From assembly GCF_013522925.1 (NCBI RefSeq), contig NZ_JAAMQU010000008.1, positions 220,767-284,766 of the forward strand: DNA of 64,000 nucleotides, given 5' to 3'. The DNA is from Pseudomonas japonica. Its GTDB lineage: Bacteria; Pseudomonadota; Gammaproteobacteria; Pseudomonadales; Pseudomonadaceae. Numbering within the stretch: the stretch's first letter is position 1; each line of letters opens with the position of its first letter. Made by a program: the position numbers and the translations under genes. A model generated the notes under the pieces. That model was not told where the DNA came from. It ran no database searches and saw only the letters and a list, made by a program, of their open reading frames with translations. Positions 1 through 7,833 of the stretch are shown piece by piece.

Positions 1-3000
1 CCACCAAGGGCTCGACGCTGACCTATGGCGACGGTACCTATGTAGGCGCAACCCTGCCCACCCTGACCATTGAAGGCACCAGCGGGGCGGACACGCTGAC
101 CGGCACCGCCAGCAACGAGCTGTTCCTGGCGGGAGCCGGCAAGGACACTATCAACGCCGGCGCGGGCGACGACATTCTGGTCGGTGGCGCGGGGGCGGAC
201 AAACTCACCGGCGGGGCCGGTGCGGATACCTTCCGTTTCACGGCCCTGACCGATAGCTACCGTACCGCCAGTGCCACCTTCAGCGATCAGATCACTGATT
301 TTGACGTAACCAAGGACACCATCGATGTAGCAGACCTGGGTTTCAAAGGCCTGGGCAACGGCTATAACGGCACGTTGTTGGTGCAATACAACAGCAGCAC
401 CAACCGCACCTACATCAAAAGCTACGACGCCGATGCCAATGGCAACCGCTTCGAGCTTTCTCTGGAAGGCAACCTGGCCACCACCCTCAAGGCCAGTAAC
501 TTCGTGTTCCAACGGGTAATCGAAGGCACCAGCGGCAGTGACTCACTTACCGGGACCAGCGGCGCCGATACCCTCAACGGCCTGGCGGGCGCGGACAGCA
601 TCAATGCCGGCGCCGGCAACGACCGCATCAATGGCGGCGCGGGCGCGGACACCCTTACTGGCGGTGCCGGGGCCGACACCTTCATCTACACCAGCCGGCT
701 GGACAGCTACCGCAACTACAACACCGGTGGCGATACCGTGACCGACCTGGTCACGGACTTCGATGTCGCCAACGACAAGATCGACCTCTCGGCGCTGGGC
801 TTCACGGGCCTGGGCGACGGCAAGAACGGCACGGTGTACCTCACGCTCAACAGCGCCGGTACCAAGACCTACATTAAATCCCTTGAGGCCGATGCGTCGG
901 GCAACCGTTTCGAAATCGCCCTGAACGGCAATTACACTACCAGCCTCACCGCGGCCAACTTTGTATTTTCCACGGTGACCCCTGTGAACCATGCGCCAGT
1001 GGTCGCAACCCCCTTGGCTGACCAGAACGCCAGTGAGAACACGCCGTTCTCCTATGTAGTGCCGGCTACGAGTTTCAGCGATTCGGACAACGACAGCCTC
1101 ACCTATACCGCCAAGCTGGCGGACGGCAGCGCCCTGCCCTCCTGGCTGACCTTCGACGCTGCCACGCGCACTTTCAGCGGTACGCCGGGCAGCACGGCCT
1201 CGGGCACCTTCAACGTGACTGTCACCGCCAGCGATGGCAAGGCTGGAACCGCCAGCGACACCTTTACCCTGGCGGTTAAAGACGTGCCTCAGGGCAACGG
1301 CGTGATCAACGGTACCTCCGGCAAGGACACCCTCACCGGAACCGCCGCCAATGAGCAGCTGTTCGGCCTGGGTGGCGCGGACACGCTCAATGGTGGCGCG
1401 GGCAACGACATACTGGTAGGCGGCGCGGGGGCGGACAAGCTTACTGGGGGCGCAGGCGCGGACGTGTTCCGCTTTACCTCCACCGTGGACAGCTACCGCA
1501 CCGATACCACCAGTTCCACTGACCTGATCACCGACTTCGACGTTGCCGCCGACAAGATCGACGTCTCCACTCTCGGCTTCACCGGCCTGGGCAACGGCTA
1601 CAGCGGCACCTTGAACATTTCGTACAACAGCAGCACCGACCGCACCTACATCAAGGACCGCGACGCCGATGTGAACGGCAACCGCTTCGAGCTGGCCTTG
1701 CAGGGCAACTACCTGAGCACGCTGAAGGCATCGAACTTCGTCTTCAGCTCCGAAACGATCCCGCTCAACAACGCGCCGGTCGTCAGCGACCCCCTGCTGG
1801 ATAACAACGCTACCGAGAACACGCCGTTCACTTACACCATCGCTCAAAGCGCCTTCACCGACGCCGATGGCGATGCGCTCACCTTTACCGCCACGCTGCA
1901 GGACGGTACGCCCCTGCCCTCCTGGCTGACCTTCGACCCCGCCACCCGTACCTTCAACGGCACACCGGATGACGACGCTGCGGGTGTGTATAACTTCCTG
2001 GTCACCGCTACCGATACCAAAGGCGCCTCGGCCAGCGATGTTTTCGCGCTTACTGTCGCCGATGCCCCGCCCACTACCGTCACCGGTACCGATGCAGGTG
2101 AAACCCTCACCGGCACCAGCCACAGCGATCTCATCCTCGGCCTCGGGGGCGCCGACACACTCAACGGCGGCGGTGGCTCGGATGTGCTCGACGGCGGCGC
2201 TGGCCGTGACAACCTCACCGGTGGCGCCGGCTCGGACACCTTCCGCTACACCGCGCTGAGCGACAGCTACCGGGACTACGACACCGGTGGCATCACCGCC
2301 AGCGATACCATCACTGACTTTACTGTGGGCGTGGACAAGATCGACGTCAGCGCGCTCGGCATTCTGGGGCTGGGTAACGGCAGCAACCACACGCTGTATA
2401 TCACCACCAGCGACGACGGCAGCAAAACCTACGTCAAATCCGCCGAAGCCGACAGTGACGGCAACCGCTTTGAAATTGCACTGCAGGGCAACTACGGCAG
2501 CACCTTGAGCGCCAGTGACTTTGTTTTCGCCGAGCGGGCCCAGCAAGACATTCTGTTCCTGCCCACCCTTGGCCAGTCCAACGCTCGCCTGATGCGCATG
2601 ACCGAGGACGACGACCAGTCCGGTATCACCGAGATGGTGAAGGACCTGAGCAAGTACACCGATTACGACGTACGCAGCCAGTTCACCGACGCCGATGACA
2701 ATGGCATCGACGTGGCGGTAGGCGGCAGCACCGTCAGTGGTTTGTCCACGGGCACCCCCGAGGAGCTACGGCTGTGCTGGTGGCTGACCGACACCAACCA
2801 GCCAGGCCCTGCGCTGCTGCGCGCCGTTGGCCTGCTGCAGGAACAACTGGCCTCGCTCAAGGCCATCGATAACGTGACCATGGGCATCATCTGGGGCCAG
2901 GGCGAAGAAGCCGCGCAGGAAATCGGCCGCGCCGCCGACCCTGTCGCCTACGCCGCAAAATATAAGGCCGACACCCTGAAAGTGTTCGACTACCTGCACG

Positions 3001-4538
3001 CGCAGCTGGGCGACTTCAAGGTGTACATCATGGAAACCGGCCACTACGACGCCGATGCCGCGCGCGTACGTGGCTACGACGAGGCCAAGATCGCCTCGAT
3101 CCAGAACGGCGTGGTCGCCGTTCGCGCCGTACAGGAAGCCATCGCCGCCGAGCGCGCTGATGTGGACCTGGCTGCCGACTACAACGACCTGCCGCTGCGC
3201 CAGGAAGCCGACCCTGTCACCTATCCCGATGACGTGTGGCACTTGCACGAAGAGTCTGCCGAGATCGTGGGCCAGCGCCTGGCCGATTACATCGCCGGTG
3301 ACCTGGGCTTCCAGGGCGACCCGACCGACAATCGTACCGCGCAGGATGTGTATGACGAAGTGGCCAGCCAGAAAGGCGGCTATATCCTGGGTACCGACCA
3401 GGACGACACCCTGGTAGGCAGCGCCTACAACGACACCCTGGACGGCGACCTTGGCGCTGACACCATGAGTGGCGGGGACGGCAAGGATGTGTACATCGTC
3501 GACAACGCGTTCGACGTGGTGATCGAAACCAACGCCGCAGCCACGCAAATCGACACCGTGAAGTCCTCGGTCAGCTGGACCCTTGGGGATAACGTGGAGT
3601 ACCTGGTGCTTACCGGTTATTCCGCCATCGACGGTACCGGTAACGGCCTGCGCAACTTCCTGACCGGTAACGATGCCGCCAACGTACTGGACGGTGGTAC
3701 CGGCGCCGACAGCATGACCGGTGGCAACGGCTCCGATACGTACTATGTGGATAACATCGACGACACCGTGGTGGAGAAAAACAGCGACAGCGACATCGGC
3801 GGCATCGACACGGTGTACAGCAGCCTGGCGACCTTTACGTTAGGCAGCAACGTGGAAAACCTGGTGATCAATACCGATGGCGCCGCCAATGCCGTGGGTA
3901 ACAGCCTGGACAACACGCTGTTCGCGGGCAGTGGCAACAACCTGCTCGACGGCCGCACCGGTACGGACACCGCGTCCTACCTGTATGCCACTGCGGGGGT
4001 GACCATCGCCTTGAATACCTCGGCGCAGCAGGACACCCTCGGTTCGGGCCTCGATACCCTCAAGGCCATCGAGAATGTGACGGGCAGCCACTTCGCCGAC
4101 ACCTTGACCGGCAACAGTGCCGCGAACGTGATCGACGGAGGCGACGGCGACGACACATTGGTGGGCGGCGGCGGTGACGACACCCTGATCGGCGGCGCGG
4201 GCACCGACTCGCTTACCGGCGGCACGGGTGCAGACACCTACCTGTTCAAAGCCCTTGGCGACCTTGGGCTGGGCAGCCTGCGGGATGTGATTGCGGGGTT
4301 CAAGACCACCGAGGGGGACAAACTGGACTTGACCGGCATCGACGCCAACGCCTCCACCGAAGCCAAGGAAAGCTTCACCTTCATCGGTAGCCAGGCCTTC
4401 GACAGCACCAACGCCGCCGGCCAGCTTCGCTTCGAAAACGGCATCCTGTATGGCAGCGTGAACGCCGACGCCAGCGCCGAGTTCGAGATCTCATTGGTGG
4501 GTGTGAAGGAGCTGCACCAAAGCGATTTCGTGGCTTAA
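1..4538 (+). CDS. PsmE-like mannuronan C5-epimerase / alginate O-acetylhydrolase, 5' end outside window
   Basis: The frame is open from base 3 with no stop, so the in-frame ATG at 375 is internal; 1511 codons are visible. Four R modules of the AlgE/PsmE type occur at about 69-516, 519-984, 1296-1761 and 2073-2541: each has GGxGxD nonapeptide calcium repeats followed by DSYR, ITDFDV, DKIDxS, LGFTGLGNG and DADxNGNRFE. Two cadherin/He_PIG-like domains (987-1284, 1767-2064; NAPVV, ENTPF, LPSWLTFD) sit before R3 and R4. At 2544-3315 there is an SGNH/sialate-esterase-like domain: Ser codon 2577-2579 in LGQSNA, WGQGEE, and the DVWHL Asp/His pair at 3231-3245. The end (3390-4538) has more RTX repeats, typical of type I secretion. 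Pseudomonas syringae PsmE is known to combine mannuronan epimerase and acetylhydrolase activities; the catalytic A module should lie just upstream. Extracellular role on acetylated alginate is inferred. Confidence 0.85.
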   Translation, partial: TKGSTLTYGDGTYVGATLPTLTIEGTSGADTLTGTASNELFLAGAGKDTINAGAGDDILVGGAGADKLTGGAGADTFRFTALTDSYRTASATFSDQITDFDVTKDTIDVADLGFKGLGNGYNGTLLVQYNSSTNRTYIKSYDADANGNRFELSLEGNLATTLKASNFVFQRVIEGTSGSDSLTGTSGADTLNGLAGADSINAGAGNDRINGGAGADTLTGGAGADTFIYTSRLDSYRNYNTGGDTVTDLVTDFDVANDKIDLSALGFTGLGDGKNGTVYLTLNSAGTKTYIKSLEADASGNRFEIALNGNYTTSLTAANFVFSTVTPVNHAPVVATPLADQNASENTPFSYVVPATSFSDSDNDSLTYTAKLADGSALPSWLTFDAATRTFSGTPGSTASGTFNVTVTASDGKAGTASDTFTLAVKDVPQGNGVINGTSGKDTLTGTAANEQLFGLGGADTLNGGAGNDILVGGAGADKLTGGAGADVFRFTSTVDSYRTDTTSSTDLITDFDVAADKIDVSTLGFTGLGNGYSGTLNISYNSSTDRTYIKDRDADVNGNRFELALQGNYLSTLKASNFVFSSETIPLNNAPVVSDPLLDNNATENTPFTYTIAQSAFTDADGDALTFTATLQDGTPLPSWLTFDPATRTFNGTPDDDAAGVYNFLVTATDTKGASASDVFALTVADAPPTTVTGTDAGETLTGTSHSDLILGLGGADTLNGGGGSDVLDGGAGRDNLTGGAGSDTFRYTALSDSYRDYDTGGITASDTITDFTVGVDKIDVSALGILGLGNGSNHTLYITTSDDGSKTYVKSAEADSDGNRFEIALQGNYGSTLSASDFVFAERAQQDILFLPTLGQSNARLMRMTEDDDQSGITEMVKDLSKYTDYDVRSQFTDADDNGIDVAVGGSTVSGLSTGTPEELRLCWWLTDTNQPGPALLRAVGLLQEQLASLKAIDNVTMGIIWGQGEEAAQEIGRAADPVAYAAKYKADTLKVFDYLHAQLGDFKVYIMETGHYDADAARVRGYDEAKIASIQNGVVAVRAVQEAIAAERADVDLAADYNDLPLRQEADPVTYPDDVWHLHEESAEIVGQRLADYIAGDLGFQGDPTDNRTAQDVYDEVASQKGGYILGTDQDDTLVGSAYNDTLDGDLGADTMSGGDGKDVYIVDNAFDVVIETNAAATQIDTVKSSVSWTLGDNVEYLVLTGYSAIDGTGNGLRNFLTGNDAANVLDGGTGADSMTGGNGSDTYYVDNIDDTVVEKNSDSDIGGIDTVYSSLATFTLGSNVENLVINTDGAANAVGNSLDNTLFAGSGNNLLDGRTGTDTASYLYATAGVTIALNTSAQQDTLGSGLDTLKAIENVTGSHFADTLTGNSAANVIDGGDGDDTLVGGGGDDTLIGGAGTDSLTGGTGADTYLFKALGDLGLGSLRDVIAGFKTTEGDKLDLTGIDANASTEAKESFTFIGSQAFDSTNAAGQLRFENGILYGSVNADASAEFEISLVGVKELHQSDFVA

Positions 4539-4553
4539 CCGCCGCGTTTGAAA

Positions 4554-4582
4554 GATGTGTGGGACCGCCGGTCCCACAGCAT
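4554..4582. terminator. Bidirectional hairpin between convergent genes
   Basis: A perfect 9-bp stem (TGTGGGACC at 4558-4566, GGTCCCACA at 4570-4578) with a 3-base loop lies in the 50-base gap between the epimerase and the convergent acyl-CoA ligase. There is no long T run, so termination is inferred from position. Confidence 0.55.
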
Positions 4583-4588
4583 TTCTGA

Positions 4589-6331
4589 TCACCCCCCCGG
4601 CACGGCCACGCGCGCCGGGGCGAAATCTTCCTCGTAAAACTCCAACGCACTCCGCCCCTGCGCCTGGCGGCGCTGTTCGCGTTGGCGCAGCTCAACCCTG
4701 CGGATTTTTCCGGATATCGTCTTGGGCAGTTCGCTTACGAACTCGATTCGCCGCACCCGCTTGTAGGGCGCCAATTGCTCGCGGGCAAACGCGAAGATAG
4801 CTTCGGCGAGCCTGACGTCAGCCAGCTGATCGGCGGCGATGATCAGGTAGGCTTTGGGCACATTCAGGCGTAGCGGGTCCGGGCTGGGCACCACGGCCAC
4901 TTCTACCACTGCAGGGTGCTCGATCAGCGCGCTTTCGAGCTCGAACGGGCTGATGCGGTAATCCGAGCACTTGAACACATCATCAGCACGGCCCACGAAG
5001 GTCACATAGCCGTCGCTGTCACGCTGCGCCGTATCGCCGGTGCGGTAGTAGCCATCGCGCATCGCTTCGGCGGTTTTCTCCGGTGCGTCGGCATACCCCA
5101 ACATCAAGCCCAGCGGCGGAGGCTCCAGCGGCAGCGCCACTTCGCCCTCGGTAACCAGTTCGCCATCGGCATCGAGCAGGCTCAAGCGATAGCCCGGCAG
5201 CGGCCGGCCCATGGAACCGGGCTTTAATACCTGCCCCGGGGTATTGCCGATGATTGCCGTGGTTTCGGACTGCCCGAAGCCATCTCGCAACCACAGCCCC
5301 CAGGCGTTGTACACCTGCTCGAGAATTTCCGGGTTCAAAGGCTCGCCTGCACCTACGAGTTCGCGCAGGGATAACCCGGCTTGCACCGTGGCCAGGTCTT
5401 CCTGGATCAGCATGCGCCACACCGTGGGAGGCGCGCACAGGCTGGTGATCGGGTAAGCCTGCAATACCGCCAGCAAGCCTTTGGCACTGAACCGCTCCAC
5501 GTTGTGGATAAACACACAGGCACCAGCGTTCCACGGTGCGAAGAAGCAACTCCAGGCATGCTTGGCCCAACCGGGCGAGGAAATGTTCAGGTGCAGGTCC
5601 CCTGGCTGCAAGCCGATCCAGTACATGGTGGACAGGTGGCCCACGGGGTAACTTTGATGGCTGTGTAAAACCATTTTCGGTTTGGAAGTGGTCCCGGAAG
5701 TGAAATACAGCAGCAAGGGGTCTGTCGCCTCGGTCGGGCCATCCGGCTCGAATGCCTTGCTTAATGCATAGGCCTGTTCGAACGTGTGCCAGCCTGGTGA
5801 CGCGCTTCCTACTCCAATCCGGGTACAGTGTTCCCCAAGGCCATTGAACTTGGCCGTGTGCGCCTCGGCCGCGACAATATGGCGGATGCGCCCCCGGGTC
5901 AGCCGGTCTTCCAGATCCTCCCGGGCGAGCAAGGCGGTGGCAGGCACCACCACGGCGCCAAGTTTCGCCGCCGCCAGCATCACCTCCCACAGCGCCACCT
6001 CATTACCCAGCATCAGCAACACGCGGTCCCCACGCTTCACGCCCAGCGAGCGCAGGTAGTTGGCCACCTGATTCGAGCGCGCACGCAACTGAGCGAAGCT
6101 ATAGGTGTGATCGTTGCCGTGTTCATCGACGATACGAAGCGCCGGGGCCGGGTTATTCAGGGCCATCTCATCGAAGTAATCCAGGGCCCAATTGAAGCGG
6201 CCCAATGCGGGCCACTGGAACTCGGCGATGGCGGCGTCGTAGTCGGTGCGATGGCGCAACAAGAGGTCCCGGGCCTGAATAAAGGCGGCGGCCGGCGCCA
6301 AGGCTGGCGAAAGCGATGCGGATGCGTGCAT
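4589..6331 (-). CDS. AMP-dependent acyl-CoA synthetase (medium-chain / aromatic acid ligase type)
   Basis: 580 residues of the ANL superfamily: activates a carboxylic acid with ATP to an acyl-adenylate and transfers it to CoA. The phosphate-binding loop is LYFTSGTTSKPKMVLHSH (about residue 210), followed by DGFGQSETT (A5), YRTGDTA (A7) and the C-terminal PKTISGKIRR with the catalytic lysine. The overall pattern (DYFDEMA near the N-terminus, SSPGWAKHAW, LYxLY-free middle) fits medium-chain acyl-CoA or benzoate-CoA ligase-like enzymes. The substrate cannot be read from sequence and no catabolic operon surrounds it. It is divergent from the TauE-type permease and convergent with the epimerase. 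The start MHASASLSP at 6331 is the first Met; a shorter form from a later Met is less likely because the N-terminal helix is conserved in such enzymes. Confidence 0.85.
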   Translation of the reverse strand: MHASASLSPALAPAAAFIQARDLLLRHRTDYDAAIAEFQWPALGRFNWALDYFDEMALNNPAPALRIVDEHGNDHTYSFAQLRARSNQVANYLRSLGVKRGDRVLLMLGNEVALWEVMLAAAKLGAVVVPATALLAREDLEDRLTRGRIRHIVAAEAHTAKFNGLGEHCTRIGVGSASPGWHTFEQAYALSKAFEPDGPTEATDPLLLYFTSGTTSKPKMVLHSHQSYPVGHLSTMYWIGLQPGDLHLNISSPGWAKHAWSCFFAPWNAGACVFIHNVERFSAKGLLAVLQAYPITSLCAPPTVWRMLIQEDLATVQAGLSLRELVGAGEPLNPEILEQVYNAWGLWLRDGFGQSETTAIIGNTPGQVLKPGSMGRPLPGYRLSLLDADGELVTEGEVALPLEPPPLGLMLGYADAPEKTAEAMRDGYYRTGDTAQRDSDGYVTFVGRADDVFKCSDYRISPFELESALIEHPAVVEVAVVPSPDPLRLNVPKAYLIIAADQLADVRLAEAIFAFAREQLAPYKRVRRIEFVSELPKTISGKIRRVELRQREQRRQAQGRSALEFYEEDFAPARVAVPGG

Positions 6332-6458
6332 GGAAAAGGCCTGCTTATTGTTGTTGTGTGATCGAGGTTGGCCAGAGTATAGGTAGGCCGCGCTTCACCG
6401 GGCGCGGCAAAAAGGCCGGTTGGACATGTAAAAAACCTGCACTTCAAGGAGCGAGCCG

Positions 6459-7214
6459 TTGTTTGACCTTACAGGGATGGGCCTTACCAGTTACCTGGTT
6501 ATTTTCATTACGCTCACCTGCGGCTACGTGATTTTCGGCATCGCCGGGTTTGGCACTGCCTTGATCGTAAGCCCGGTACTGGCGCTGTATGTGCCCGTTC
6601 CGAAAATCGTGCCGCTGCTGGCGTTGCTGGATTTCTGCGCGGCGGTGGTGAACGTGGGCCGCGACGGGCGCAAGGCGAACTGGCAGGAGCTGCGCAGGCT
6701 GCTGCCGTTGATGGTGATAGGTAGCCTGGTTGGGGCGGCGATCCTGCTGCACGCCCACCCTGCCATCCTGCTGTTGGCCCTGGGCGTGTTCGCGATCGGC
6801 TATGCGCTGTATTCACTGAGCGGCGTGAAGCCCCAGCATCAGTTCACACCACGGGCCGCGGTGCCCTTCGGGTTGGTAGGCGGCGTGTTCAGCGCGCTCT
6901 TTGGCAGCGGCGGGTTTGTGTACATCATCTATTTGAGCGGCCGCATTCAGGACAAGACCTCGGTGCGGCTCACCCAAACCACCTTGATCGGCTTCAGCAC
7001 ACTCACCCGCGTGGTGCTGTTCGCGCTGGCGGGCGTGTACCTGGACACCAGCCTGCTATGGCTGGCGCTGCTGTTGGCCCCGGGGATGATCGCAGGCATT
7101 ACCCTGGGGCGCCGCATTACCCTGAACATGTCGCGGGAACAGTTCCTGAAGGTGATCAACCTGGTGGTGCTGGCATCGGGGGTGATGTTGGTGGGGCGGT
7201 ATTTCATGGCTTAA
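6459..7214 (+). CDS. TauE/SafE-family membrane permease
   Basis: 251 residues and very hydrophobic, with about eight predicted membrane segments. It begins LVIFITLTCGYVIFGIAGFGTALIVSPVLALYVP, a typical TauE/SafE (sulfite exporter, DUF81) N-terminal repeat with the GIAGFG motif; the second half has GGVFSALFGSGGFVYIIYL, the matching second repeat. The family exports small sulfur-containing or organic anions across the inner membrane; the substrate here is unknown. The start is TTG at 6459, chosen because AAGGAG (6446-6451) sits 7 bases upstream and the next Met is already inside the first segment. It is a single gene, followed by the tRNA operon terminator on the opposite strand. Confidence 0.8.
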   Translation: MFDLTGMGLTSYLVIFITLTCGYVIFGIAGFGTALIVSPVLALYVPVPKIVPLLALLDFCAAVVNVGRDGRKANWQELRRLLPLMVIGSLVGAAILLHAHPAILLLALGVFAIGYALYSLSGVKPQHQFTPRAAVPFGLVGGVFSALFGSGGFVYIIYLSGRIQDKTSVRLTQTTLIGFSTLTRVVLFALAGVYLDTSLLWLALLLAPGMIAGITLGRRITLNMSREQFLKVINLVVLASGVMLVGRYFMA

Positions 7215-7279
7215 GTGATGTGGCTCGGGTTCACCGTGTGAACGCGGGTCTACAATAAGGCAATGAAAATCTGCAGACG

Positions 7280-7307
7280 AAAAAAAGGCACCCTATTGGG
7301 TGCCTTT
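7280..7307 (-). terminator. Rho-independent terminator of the tRNA operon
   Basis: AAAGGCACCC (7284-7293) and GGGTGCCTTT (7298-7307) form a 10-bp stem with a TATT loop. On the minus strand the stem is followed by a run of seven T (7286 to 7280). It lies just past the CCA end of tRNA-Lys and may also stop the TauE transcript from the other side. Confidence 0.85.
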
Positions 7308-7314
7308 CTTTACA

Positions 7315-7390
7315 TGGTGGGTCGTGTAGGATTCGAACCTACGACCAATTGGTTAAAAGCCAACTGCTCTACCAACTGAGCTAACGACCC
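7315..7390 (-). tRNA. tRNA-Lys (TTT)
   Basis: 76 bases including an encoded CCA end (TGGT at 7315-7318 on the plus strand). The D arm GCTCAGTTGGTAGAGC, the anticodon loop CTTTTAA with anticodon TTT, and the T loop GGTTCGAATCC are all readable on the minus strand; the acceptor GGGTCGT pairs with ACGACCC. Confidence 0.95.
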
Positions 7391-7395
7391 AAAAA

Positions 7396-7472
7396 TGGTC
7401 GGGGTGAGGGGATTCGAACTCCTGACATCCTGCTCCCAAAGCAGGCGCGCTACCGGACTGCGCTACACCCCG
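7396..7472 (-). tRNA. tRNA-Pro (TGG)
   Basis: 77 bases with encoded CCA. The acceptor CGGGGTG pairs with CACCCCG, the D arm is GCGCAGTCCGGTAGCGC, the anticodon stem-loop CCTGCTTTGGGAGCAGG holds TGG, and the T arm contains GTTCGAATC. Five bases separate it from tRNA-Lys. Confidence 0.95.
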
Positions 7473-7476
7473 AAGT

Positions 7477-7552
7477 TGGCTCCGCGACCTGGACTCGAAC
7501 CAGGGACCCAATGATTAACAGTCATTTGCTCTACCGACTGAGCTATCGCGGA
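7477..7552 (-). tRNA. tRNA-Asn (GTT)
   Basis: 76 bases with encoded CCA. The acceptor TCCGCGA pairs with TCGCGGA; the anticodon loop CTGTTAA carries GTT; the T arm has GGTTCGAGTCC. It is the promoter-proximal gene of the Asn-Pro-Lys operon. Confidence 0.95.
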
Positions 7553-7659
7553 ACTACATACAACGGTACAACTGGGACTACGTTTGTTGCTTCCGAAGGG
7601 TTCGGCCTTCGTCTCAACTTGCGTCGCGTATCGCTACGTTCGCTTGTCTGAGGCGCGCC

Positions 7660-7687
7660 ATTCTACACCTTCGTTTTACCCTGTCAA
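7660..7687 (-). promoter_or_regulatory. Sigma-70 stable-RNA promoter for the tRNA operon
   Basis: On the minus strand a perfect -35 TTGACA (7687-7682), a 16-base spacer and -10 TAGAAT (7665-7660) precede a G+C-rich discriminator GGCGCGCC. A G+C-rich discriminator is characteristic of stringently controlled stable-RNA promoters. About 100 bases of leader separate it from tRNA-Asn; the 7553-7833 gap otherwise holds only this leader and the clpB terminator. Confidence 0.8.
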
Positions 7688-7789
7688 CCCCTGTTTTAGC
7701 AGTAAGATGCTGATTTCCATCTTTTTTCTGCCACCGGTAAAACCGGCTTACCCAAGGACGTCTGGAGCGGGGCGCATGATATATAACAT

Positions 7790-7824
7790 CGCCAGCGCGT
7801 GCAAGGGGTCTGCACGCACTGGCG
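7790..7824 (-). terminator. Hairpin downstream of clpB
   Basis: A 14-bp stem with one mismatch (7790-7803 against 7811-7824, loop 7804-7810) lies immediately after the clpB stop. On the minus strand it is followed by an A/T-rich stretch rather than a clean T run. Confidence 0.6.
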
Positions 7825-7833
7825 TTATTTACC

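Noticed and set aside
543..2546. 667-codon open frame on the minus strand
   Set aside because: It is antisense to the G+C-rich R-module repeats, has low-complexity VGxG/VVA composition and matches no family; it arises from codon bias.
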